Shown here one piece after another: positions 53,875 through 64,000 of a stretch of 64,000 nucleotides of DNA (its first letter is position 1; each line of letters opens with the position of its first letter). Origin of the DNA: Benincasa hispida (taxonomy: Eukaryota; Streptophyta; Magnoliopsida; Cucurbitales; Cucurbitaceae); assembly GCF_009727055.1 (NCBI RefSeq), contig NC_052356.1:2446925-2510924 (forward strand), in the 5' to 3' direction. The notes under the pieces are model-generated. The model was not told the origin of the DNA. It searched no databases and saw only the letters and a program-made list of their open reading frames with translations. The translations under genes were made by a program, and so were the position numbers.

Positions 53875-56800
53875 ATTATTACTTTTGCTAAAATTTGATT
53901 AGATTAGAAAAGCATTTTACTTACTAGAATTTTTTTATATACATATCAGCATGTCGAATAATTCTTTAAATCACTTGTTTCTGATAACTTTTATGGTTTA
54001 ATTATTGAACATGGAAACTAAACATAAACGCAATATCAGCAGTTGAGGGTTTAAGGTTTGTTTTAACAGAGGAATGTCATCCATCTCCCAGTTCATCTAC
54101 AAACCAAAAAGTTTTGATTGCTTATGACAGATATATTAAGGCAAATAAAAAGGCCTAAATTTATATCTAAGCAACTATATCCGATATATTAGCTAAGAAA
54201 TTCGAGAACATGATTTCCACCAAAGAAATCTTATTCATTACAGACGTTGTTTGTACAATCTGTCAAGCACGATACTCTCAATAATGTTTATAACTTTAAC
54301 ATACAAAATAAAACCTCTGTCAACAAACATATTCTTGATATATTGAAAGTAATAAACAGATATGTCATAGATGAGAAAGCTTAGAAAGCACAATAAAGTA
54401 AATATGATTTACTCAGTGTTTAAATGTGTTTAGTGGAAAATGAAAAATTAACCTGGATACTTGATTCAGGGGCCGCTAATCACATTTGTGCTTTCTCTCT
54501 GTAAACTAGTTCCTGGAGGCAGCTTATAGAAGGCGAGACAACCTATAACGTAGGGACCGAAGAGGTTGTCTAAGCTAAAGTAGTGGGAGATATGAAGTTA
54601 TTTATTAAAGATAGATTTATTTTACTTAAAAATATTTATTATATTCCAACCATGAAAAGGAATTTAATATCTATCTCATGTTTGCTAGAAAAAAAGTATA
54701 AAGTTTCTTTTGAAGTTAATGAAGTGTTCATTATTTAAAAAGATATTAAATTATGTTCTGCAAAACTGGAAAATGACTTATATATGTTATAAAATCAATT
54801 GAGGCAAAAGTTGTTTTGAATATAGAGATGTTTAAAATAGTTGAAACTCAAAATAAAAGGAAAAAAATTTCTCCTAGTGCCTATCTTTGGCACTTAAGAC
54901 TTGGTCACATTAATCTCAATAGGATTGGGAGATTGGTTAAGAGTTGACTCCTAAATCGGTTAGGAGACAACTCTTTACCTCCATGCAAATCTTGTCTTGA
55001 GGGAAAGATGACCAAAATATCTTTTACGAGAAAAGATATAAGAGCCGAAGAACTTTAAAGCTCGTGAATTCAAACCTTTGTGGTCCGATGAATGTTAGAG
55101 CACGTAGAGAGTATGAATATTTCATCCGCTTTATTGATGATTATTCTAGACATGGCCACATTACCTAATGCATCATAAGTCTGAAACCCTTGAAAAGTTT
55201 AAGGAGTATAAGGCAGAGGTTAAGAACCAATTAAGTAAAAAAAATTAAAACACTTCGATCAGATCAAGGTGTGGAGTATATGGACTTGAAATTCTAGGAC
55301 TATTTGATAAAACAAGCAATGCAGTCTGAAGTCATAGTACCTGGTATATCTCAACAGAATGGTGTAGCGGAAAGGAGAAATAGAACCTTATTGGACATGG
55401 TTCGTTTAATGATGAGTTATGCTCAGTTGCCTAATTCATTTTGGTACATGCAGTACAGACTATTGTTTACATCTTGAACATCGTTCTCTCAAAAAGTGTT
55501 CTTGAGACACATTATGAACTATGAAGAGGATGTAAAGGTAGTTTACGTCACTTCAAGATTTGAGAATGTCTGGCACATGTGTTGGCTCAAAACCCAAAGA
55601 AGTTGGAATGCCATTCGAAAGTATGCCTATTTGTAGGATACCCAAAAGAAACAAAAGATAGTCTATTTTATGATGCTCGGGAAGATAAAGTATTTGTATT
55701 GACAAATGCAACATTCTTAGAGGAGAACCACATCAGAAATCATCGACCTCACAGTAAGCTAGTATTGAGTGAAATGACAAAAGAAACTACAAATAAATAA
55801 ACAAAGATTGTTAATCAGGCTGATCCTTCAAAAAGTGTTGTGCCTCGACGTAGTGGGAGGGTTGTTCAATAGCCTGGCCGTTACATCGGTTTAACATAAA
55901 CACAGGTCATTATATCTGATGAGTCTTGGAGGATCCATTAACCTTCAAGCAATGGAAGATGTGGATCGAGACCAATGGATAAAAGCGATGGACCTCGAAA
56001 TCGAGTCTATGTACATCAATTCAGTTTGAGAATTTGTAAATCAACCAGATGGGGTAAAATTTGTTGGTTGCAAATGGATCACAAAAGAAAGCAACACCAA
56101 GCTGGTAAGGTATAAACCTACAAAGCTAGACTCGTGATAAAAGGGTTTACCCAACGAGAGAGGGTGCACTATGGAGAAACCTTTTCTCCGATGATCATGA
56201 TTAAGTCTATTAGAATACTATTATCCATTGTTGCCTTTTACGATTATGAAATATGGAAAATTGATGTCAAGACAGCTTTTTTGAATGGCTATCTTGAAGA
56301 GAGTATCTATACGTCTCAACAAGAGGGGTTTGTTGAAAAATGTCAAGAGCAAAATTTTTGCAAGCTTAAAAGATCCATTTATGGGTTGAAACAAGCATCT
56401 CGATCTTGGAATATAAAATTTTATACTGCGATCAAATCTTATGGCTTTAAACAGAAGATTGACGAACCTTGTGTTTATAAGAAAATTGTCAACAAGATAT
56501 AGTTTTTCTGGCATTATATGTTGATGATATTCTACTCATTGGAAATGAGATAGAATTCCTGGTTGACGTTAAGAGATGGCTGACATCGCAATTCAAAATT
56601 ATGGATTTGGGTGGTGCTTCATATGTTATTGAAATCCAAATTATTCGGAATCGCAAGAACAGAACACTAGCCTCAACTTAAAAATTTTATATTGACAAGA
56701 TTTTGTCTAGATATAAGATGCCAAATTCTAAGAGAGGCCAATTACCATTCGGATATGGAATTCATTTATCTAAGGAATAATGTCCTAAGATACCTCAAGA

Positions 56801-57430
56801 AGTTGATGTTATGAAACAAATTCCTTATGTATCAACAGTTGGTAGTTTAATGTATATCATGTTATGTACATGGAAACATCTACTATGCAGTTGGAATAGT
56901 CAGCAAGTTTCATTCCAATCCTAGATATGATCATTGGACTGTCGTTAAGAACATCCTTACTGGGTACACTGATTCTGATTTATAAACTGATGTGGATTCT
57001 AGAAAATCTACTTGAGGATCAATATTCACTCTAAATGGAGAAGCTATAGTATGAAGGATTATAAAAAAAAGTTGTATTGTTGACTCCACCATAGAAGCGG
57101 AGTATATAGCTGCATGGGAAGTAGAAAAAGCTACAGTATGGCTAAAGAAGTTCTTGATTGATTTAAAAGTGGTTCCAAATATGCATCTGCCTTTCACCCT
57201 CTATTATGATAACAGTGGAGCAGTTTCAAATTCAAAAGAACCGCGAAGCCATAAGTGTGGAAAACACATTGAGCTCATCTCATCAGGGAGATAGTACACC
57301 GAGGAGACATGATCGTCACGCAGATAGCCTCAGAAGAAAATCTAGCTAATCCATTTACAAAGATCCTCATGGCTAAAGTTTTCAATGGTCACCTAGTCGG
57401 ACTAGGATTAGAAGATAGATAAACCTAGGG
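53875..57430 (+). pseudogene. Ty1/copia body: gag to RNase H, heavily decayed
   Basis: Begins within the leader, homologous to 20158 of the other copia. A gag start MSNNSL lies at 53951. The protease motif LDSGAANHIC is at about 54457. The zinc-finger region YLWHLRLGHINLNRIGRL is at about 54884. Integrase pieces include FIRFIDDYS and the C-terminal KVCLFVGYPKETKDSLFYD (55618-55674). RT is mostly open at 56134-56502 (KIDVKTAFLNGYLEESIY, SIYGLKQASRSWN), with YVDDILLIGNE at about 56517. RNase H pieces extend to about 57420. It has many more stops than the 20-23 kb copy, so it is older. The 5' LTR and most of the leader are missing. Confidence 0.9.
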
Positions 57431-57544
57431 CAAGTATGAGAATTTATGGGTATCTGATGCCCTAGTTTATTGTATTTATATTTATTCTCTCATACTCAAC
57501 ATGATATATATTTGTATAAATGTAAACCCACTAGAGTTTTAGTC

Positions 57545-57554
57545 AAATTGGGAG
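57545..57554 (+). promoter_or_regulatory. Polypurine tract of the 54-57 kb copia
   Basis: AAATTGGGAG directly before the 3' LTR. Confidence 0.8.
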
Positions 57555-57556
57555 TT

Positions 57557-59668
57557 TGTTCGGTTGTATGTCCTAAAACTTACAGTTTGTAAAATTAAAC
57601 ATATTCTATTTGCAATAAAGATGTTATTGAGATTTATTCAATGAAGCTGTTATTGAATACTTAAATTGCACATGTAAATCATAAATTCAAAAAAGAATTT
57701 GTTGAATTGAATAGTCCCACCTCACCTCTCCTCTTCCCCACTAACTCCTACTGGAAGGAGTGGGCCTCGCACGATTGATTTCTACACTTTCCGAAAAAAA
57801 TCTCTCTAATCATCCAGAGGAAAATAAGCTTCCACAATGGAATAGAACGTGGAGGATGTGGGTCCTTTCTCTTTTAGTTAGATCTTGGATCATAAAGTTT
57901 CTTTATTCCATTTCCCTTTTGTCGATCACTAAACTTAAACTTTATATGGAGACATAATAGAGGATCACGTTTGAGTATATAGCAAAAATGGTCTATAAGT
58001 ATAAGGATAGGGTTTGGTACCTTATCTTGGGGACACCATGAATGTGGCCCGCTTTGTATTTGATACAAACAATATGATCCTAAAATTGTTCATGTGGAGA
58101 CCTGGGGCATCTATGTAAAGATGTTTGCATGAGATCAAACCACGAAAAAGTAACTTTTCTTTATAACGACAGTTTACTGTTAAAACCGACTATTTCAATC
58201 TGATAACCTAAGGTAACTCGATCTCAATCCTAAGACAACTATGAAGTCCTATTTATTCGGGATTATCCCTTAATCTACATGGGTGAGAGTGGCTCGATGG
58301 CACCACTTAATAAGCCTCCCATTTTAGGGAGTAAGACCGGGTAGATAGTTCGGGACATAGTCCTGCAATATGAAATTTACTCCTACCTGATTTAGGGAAA
58401 GTAGATAGGTTGTTCCCTTAAGTACTGACTCCTAGTCTTGGACAAGGAGCGTCTCTCTCTCTATGACTAAAAGGGACTTGACTTACTGGTAAGACCATAA
58501 ACCAATTATTCATTAGCTGATAAGTAGAGACTTAAAGAATAAAATGTATCACAGGAGTAAAACGATAATTTTCACCCAACTGTTAATACAAATAACCTGT
58601 GAAGGGTCAGTTTACTAATCATGGTTAATCAAGTGGACATAAATATATCTACAGTGAGGAGAGTGCAGCTACTGATCTTTAGTAGAGTTACCCGATAGTT
58701 AACGATTGTTGATTAATTCGGTTAAATGAGTTTAACCAATTAATATCGGATCCTTGGAGCTCATGGTCTGTAGGTCCATTAGATCTCACTACTAGCTCAC
58801 AAACGGATTAAACCTTAGAATAGTGTAATGAGAGAGTTTGAAACGTTCAAATTCGATTTATGGGAATTATTAATTATATATGATATAATTAAACTTTTAA
58901 TTATCGAATTAAACGAAATTGGAGAATCAAAGAATATTTAAATGTGTTTTAAATATTAATTACATGAATAAGATTCATATTTGGAATTGATGTTATATTA
59001 ATTTAATATTTGATATTAAATTAATTTGATTAATTAATTATTAAGAATTAATTTTGGTTAAAATTAATTATTAAGAATTAATTTTGGTTAAAATTAATTA
59101 TAGAATTAATTTTACTTAAAATTAATATATTTGATTTAAATGTTAATTATTGAATTAATATTTGATAAAATTAGATTTCATTTTTATTTTAACTTGAAAT
59201 AATGTCAAATAAATTGATTTAGGGAAAATATCAATTGAAAATGGAAAAATAAAGGTTGAGTGGATTTTTCCCACTTGGCCCATATTATAACACCTATTTT
59301 CCACCAAATTAATGTGTGTTTTGGTGTCAATCTCATGACAAAAAGATTTTGCATGTTGGTCTTGGATAAAAGGATGATAAAGAAGTTGTTCTTCATCTCC
59401 AAGACAAAAAAAAAAACTCTCTCCAATCTCTATGACTTCCCTAAAAATTAACTCTCATATTTGATAAAAGTAATGTCTAACAACCCACTTGGTACAATCT
59501 TCATCTAGCAAATTGCAAGTTTCTAAGACAATTTGCAATTTGTCTTTGCCTTTAGGATTGAATCACTTGGTACAATCTTCATCTAGGATTTGTCTTGGCA
59601 TATTGCAATTTGTCTTTGCATTTAAAGTGACTCAAGCTTCAATGTTCAAACATGTCATACAATCCACA
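57557..59668 (+). repeat. 3' LTR of the 54-57 kb copia
   Basis: Starts TGTTCGGTTGTATGTCC, homologous to the LTRs at 16048 and 25375 through most of its length. The probable end is CATACAATCCACA at 59668, matching ATACAATCCTACA of the other copies. It has private tandem duplications at 59030-59110 (about 32 bp, AATTAATTTTGGTTAAAATT) and 59490-59610 (block ACTTGGTACAATCTTCATCT). Confidence 0.85.
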
Positions 59669-60554
59669 AGTTTGATTTAATTTTGTTATTAAGTGATAGC
59701 TCTCGTAAAGAACTATGTTTCTTAGCTTAAGTCGTCTTAATGCTTAGGAATTTAATGTTGAAATTGTGTTCTTAGACAAGTAATAGAGCAATGGATGTCA
59801 TTAGGATGTTTTTGATGTAAAACGAACCATAACAAAGTATATAGCAATCAGCCGGAGTCAAATTCAGAAGGGAGCCCTAGAGAGGGCAACGCCGCATCTC
59901 TACACGGTGCCAAAGGCAGAATGTAAGTAAGTTATGGCAACAATGTGCACAGGGATGGGCCACAATGCTGCATGTGGCACTAAGGCAAGGATTGACACAT
60001 CTGTATTTGTGTGTTTTGATTTGTAGAAACACTTCACAATAGAAAGAATTGTGTGTACAATCAACTGGCACTAAAGTACCATTCAACTCAAATGTTTTAT
60101 CCTAGTTTACCTAATATGTGACTTGTCCACCTCATATGTGTTAGAGAAAAATATGTTAAAACATCTATTACTAGATAATATAAGGTTCCATCTCAAAACT
60201 AATTAAAAATTAGAGAAGTAGTCCATGTACCTTGTAAACATTGTGAGGTCTCTTAATTTTTTTTCAATATTGGATCTTCAACATCTACAACTGAGAGCAA
60301 TCCAACAAAGACAAAAATAATATTTATCTCCTTCCACAAACAAATCACAACAAATTAAATAAGGAAAATAAAACAAACATGGGAGATACAATGATTCACC
60401 CCAAACTTGAGACTTCATCCAACTTTCTAGTGCTTACAAGTTCTACTATAATAGATAAATCATAGAATAGGAAAAAAAATTGTGCATACAATTAATTGAT
60501 ACACTAAAACACCATTAAACACAAAAGGTGTTTAGCTTTCAAAATCTTGACACG
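59669..60554. other. Gypsy-like LTR start and spacer, no gene
   Basis: TGATAGCTCTCGTAAAGAAC at 59694 matches TGATAGCTCTCCAAAAGAAC at 63578, so an LTR of the same family starts here. Bases about 60047-60095 and 60479-60529 are diverged direct copies (AATTGTGTGTACAATC and AATTGTGCATACAATT starts). No coding frame. Confidence 0.6.
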
Positions 60555-60781
60555 TGATAGCACCGAATGTGCTATCTTGCTCCATTTAATTGTAGGTCCT
60601 TACTTTTATATGTTTATTTCGTTATTTTATAGGTATCGAGCACCTAAAAGATAGAATGGAGCATTTCTAACGAAAAGAAGCAAAAATAGGCCAAAAGTAG
60701 AGCTCAAATGCATCAATCGGGAAAGATAATGTCAAAATTACCATTTTACCTCTGAGAGCATGGCGATGCGTGTTGCCCGGC
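60555..60781 (+). mobile_element. Gypsy-like LTR, left part, interrupted by a solo copia LTR
   Basis: Starts TGATAGCACCGAATGTGC. It is cut at CCGGC (60777-60781) by the next element and resumes at 62690. Superfamily is inferred only from the terminal sequence and the polypurine-like tract at 63563. Confidence 0.55.
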
Positions 60782-62689
60782 TGATAGAGTATATTAACAC
60801 ATGCAGCAGAGAAAATTAGCATCAATAATCACTCTAATTATACTTAATTTGAGTTTAAAACATGCTACAAAGTAACTATTACAGAAGAGGGTTTGCTGAA
60901 CACAATACCTTTGATGAACCCTCTTCAACACCAGCTGAGTTCCACGTAAATGTGCTTCAATCTACAAGTAGACCACCACAAAGATCTTTTCTACTATTCT
61001 CTTGTAAGGATTATGTGGTGGAAATACTAAATTGAGCTGGATTTTTTTTTAAGATATGAAGAGGGTTTGGAGGGTTACGATTTTTGCAGAGTTCTTGAAG
61101 GAGTTCTTCAAAGCTTTTTTTATTTTCATTATTCAGCCCAACACTTTAATTTATAAAGCTTTCATCATGCAAATTCATAGCTTGCATGAAGGCCAGCTCC
61201 TACTTCATGGAGAAAATAGAATTGGATGAATAAGGTGCCTTGCACCATACTGGAGTTTTCCAATTTTTAGAAATCTCCACTTTGAATATTCAAAAATGCT
61301 TTTATTTTCAAATTTAGTTTTTTCAAAATTTTATTTCTAAAACCAATTTTTAAATGAACCAATTTATTTAATTTTATAAAGTTAATTCGATTAATTAATT
61401 TTAAATAAAATAATTAATTAAACCTTTTAATTAATTTTCTTAATTTAATATCTAATATTAAATTAATAAATAACCAATTCAACTATAATGAAATTAATTT
61501 TATACAATTAATATTTAAATTATATTTTAAACATTAATCGATCTTCTAATTTCGTTCAAGTTCAATAAATTAAACATTTCTATTGCATCAAATACAATAA
61601 ATAGAAACCCTAATTGAATTTGAACATTTCAAATTCTAAACCCTAATTTCAAATCTCATCATGATTACTAAATTTACTGATCCAAATTACGAGCTAGTAG
61701 AGGGACCTTCTGAACCTACAGATCATGAGCTCCAGCGATTTGTAATTAATTGGTTAAACTCTTTAAACTGAATTAATTACTATTCGTTCACTACCAAGAC
61801 ATTCCACTATAGTTAGATAGTTGCACTCTCCTCACTGTAGATATATTTCTGTCCATTTTAACCATAATCGGTAAGTCAATCCTTCATAGGTCATTCGTAT
61901 CTACAACTAGGTTAAAGATTACCATTTTACCCCTATAAATACATCTTGCTCCTTATATTTCCACTGATCCTACATTGAATAATTGATTTATAATCCAACT
62001 TATAAATCATAACCCTCTATTCCATAAGAGATTAGGGCCCCGTTGTTCAAGAAAAGACATCAGTTCTTAAGAGAACATCCCATCTGTTAACCCTAAATCG
62101 GGTAGGAGTGAATTCTATATTGCAAAGATATGTCCTCAGCTATCTATCGAGCCGTGTTGTTGGACTACTCTCACCTATGCAGATCAAAGGATAATCCCAA
62201 ATAAACAGGAAATCATAGCTACCTCAGGATTAAGATCGAGTTAACCTAGGTCATTGAGTTTGTGATAGTCAGTTTTAACAGTAAACGATTGTTATAAAGA
62301 AAGGTGACTATTTTGAGGTCTGGTCTTATTCAAACTTATTGCACAGGATGCTCCCACTCACATATCTTTACATGAATGATTTTTGGATCACATCATTTGT
62401 CTCAGTATACAAAATGGGCCACATCCAATAGTGTCACTAAGATGAGGTACCCAATCTCATTCATATATTTATAGACCATTTTGGCTACATACTAAAACTT
62501 GATCCATTTTTATGTCACCACATAAAGTTAAAGTATTCATGTTATAGCCATGGATTCGTTTATTGGATTTTCATAAAAGGATGCAATATCAATAATAACT
62601 TATTGAACAAAAAACTCGACAATATTTTTATTGATAAATAAAATATGTTAACAACATTTACAAACTACGAGTTTAGGATATTCCCAACA
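60782..62689 (-). mobile_element. Solo copia LTR with perfect target duplication
   Basis: 1908 bp. The right end is the reverse complement of TGTTGGGAATATCCTAAAC, the typical copia LTR start of this window. The left end is TGATAGAGTATATTAACAC, ending in CA on the - strand. It is flanked by CCGGC at 60777-60781 and again at 62690-62694. It is an LTR only, with no primer site or coding region, so it arose by LTR-LTR recombination. It shares blocks such as ATATATTTCTGTCCA and CTACTATT.TC with the other LTRs. Confidence 0.93.
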
Positions 62690-63577
62690 CCGGCACCATG
62701 CACGACACTTTTTCTTGAGAAGACAGTTAGTTTGGTGCAAAACACATGACATCGCGGCACTGCCTTAGAGCATCGCGGTGCTCTGAACCTCATGTGTGTG
62801 AAATTTTCATCATCGACGTCAGGGTGCTTGCACGATATTTATAAATAGTACATTTTCCGCCTAGGTTTTGGGATCTTCAATCCTAGCCAATTTTCATCTA
62901 TTTCTCTCCACTCTTCTTCTACTTTTTGGTAAGTTCATGTATCCAAGCTACCTCCTTGATCAGCATGTCGATTATGGGCTAAGGTGTAGCTTAATCTATC
63001 TAGGAGTTTAGGATTTTTCTACCTATTCTCGTATTTGTGAGCATTTGAACTCAAATTTATTTGTATTTGTTAAATTCTGATTTAATAGAACATTACCATA
63101 TTGTTGGATGATTGGAGATTTATGATTATTGATTTAGATTAATGTATAATACGTGACATAAAATTGTATGTTGATCTCTAAGAAGCAATAGGTTAGGTTA
63201 GCTTGCGAATCAATAATGACGAGTATTAACCTAACCAACTTAGGATTGAATCGAACAAATATTTAACTAGACACTTAAAAATTAAATATTCAACTTAACA
63301 TTTTCCTGGACCTTAATGCAATAAGAACAAATTGAATTTGCATGCTTTTCATCAATTCAATTTGGACCAATTAGTTGATTAGGATGATTAATTGGCATTT
63401 CTAATTAATTCAGTTAGGTGGCAACAAATACTTAATGCAAGTTTCTTTATTTTTAGGTTTGTAGCATGTTTGGGCATTAAGGCTTAAGTCACTTTAAATG
63501 CAAACCTTTCTGTTGATCACTTTTTTGCTTGTGTTTTCTCTTGCTCGAGGACTGACAAGGTTTAGATTGGGGGTGTT
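62690..63577 (+). mobile_element. Gypsy-like LTR, right part, and polypurine-like tract
   Basis: Continues the sequence interrupted at 60781. A TATA box (TATTTATAAATAG, 62837-62849) precedes a pyrimidine-rich probable leader. GAGGACTGACAAGG and TTAGATTGGGGGTGT (63562-63576) then look like the pre-LTR and polypurine region of a Gypsy-type element. No gag or pol is present, so the internal part is deleted or the element is non-autonomous. Confidence 0.55.
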
Positions 63578-63854
63578 TGATAGCTCTCCAAAAGAACTAT
63601 TCATTTTCTCATAAATCGTGTTAGTTCTTAGGAATTTAATGTTTTATTGAGTGTTGTGACAGGAAAATAATCAAAGGGGACCATCAAGACGTTTCAAGTG
63701 CAATTTGGATCGAAATAGAGCATTTAATAGCAACCAGATGGTGAAATGACCAAAATGCCCCTAGCGCAACATTGCGACCCTCCCCCTTTACGTTGCCCTT
63801 TATGCTGGAAGATAGTTAGCATGGATTTCACGAAGCGCCGAGACGTTGCATTGG
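63578..63854 (+). repeat. Start of a second Gypsy-like LTR
   Basis: TGATAGCTCTCCAAAAGAAC directly after the polypurine-like tract. It shares TTAGGAATTTAATGTT with the copy at 59694. It is interrupted at 63855 by a copia LTR. Confidence 0.6.
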
Positions 63855-64000
63855 TGTTGGGATATATGCCCTAAATCCTCGTAGTTATATGTTATTCGAA
63901 ATAATGGTTGACTATTTTTTGCAATAATCCATTAAAGAAAGATCTGAGGTTATTTATGTAACTTAAACATACATGTGGTTGACATGTAACTGGCTGATGT
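63855..64000 (+). mobile_element. Start of a copia LTR, cut by the window end
   Basis: TGTTGGGATATATGCCCTAA is a typical copia LTR start. It runs off the right edge, so its length and whether it is solo or full cannot be told. Confidence 0.75.

Overview
This window looks like nuclear DNA from a flowering plant. The reasons are spliced genes with GT-AG introns, plant-type Ty1/copia elements primed by initiator-methionine tRNA, plant LINE, MULE and CACTA remnants, and AT-rich spacers. The repeats resemble those I associate with cucurbits, but that family-level placement is an impression only. Almost all of the 64 kb is mobile-element sequence, mostly old and broken, and often nested.

The one convincing intact gene is a COX11 homologue (mitochondrial copper chaperone for cytochrome c oxidase assembly). 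It has eight coding exons between 4529 and 15507 on the + strand. All exons join in phase to a 331-residue protein with the transmembrane segment and the CFCF copper motif. Its fourth coding intron is about 8.2 kb because a 5.4-kb Ty1/copia element (6812-12257, - strand) sits in it with a perfect 5-bp target duplication. A LINE (1 to about 4335, - strand, running off the left edge) lies just upstream, possibly inside a 5' UTR intron. A decayed fragment of a CHIP/STUB1-type TPR gene lies at 41.1-41.4 kb, and two exon-like pieces of unknown identity lie at 41.7-42.2 kb.

Layout: 1-4.3 kb LINE; 4.5-15.5 kb COX11 with an intronic copia; 16.0-27.2 kb a long copia element with both LTRs and a 1.7-kb solo-LTR-like insertion between its polypurine tract and its 3' LTR; 28.1-29.4 kb short palindromic repeat arrays around a MULE N-terminal fragment; 30.9-31.2 kb one end of a CACTA transposon; 35.1-37.9 kb a - strand copia remnant; 38.2-39.8 kb a + strand copia pol remnant; 41-47 kb mostly spacer; 47.1-48.4 kb another solo-LTR-like copy; 48.4-53.9 kb a - strand copia LTR and leader with a nested solo LTR; 53.9-59.7 kb a + strand copia body and 3' LTR; 59.7-64 kb Gypsy-like LTR pieces interrupted by a 1.9-kb solo copia LTR with perfect target duplications, plus the start of another copia LTR.

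The most unusual signal is a family of degenerate palindromic arrays built on CGATCG, roughly CTAAACGATCGTTTAG. They recur in six tracts (about 18.1-18.7, 28.1-28.3, 28.8-29.35, 38.2-38.8, 50.1-50.6 and 51.35-51.54 kb). They sit in unrelated carriers: copia leaders, an LTR, the integrase-RT linker of a pol gene, and both sides of a MULE gene start. Ordinary retroelement structure does not explain them.
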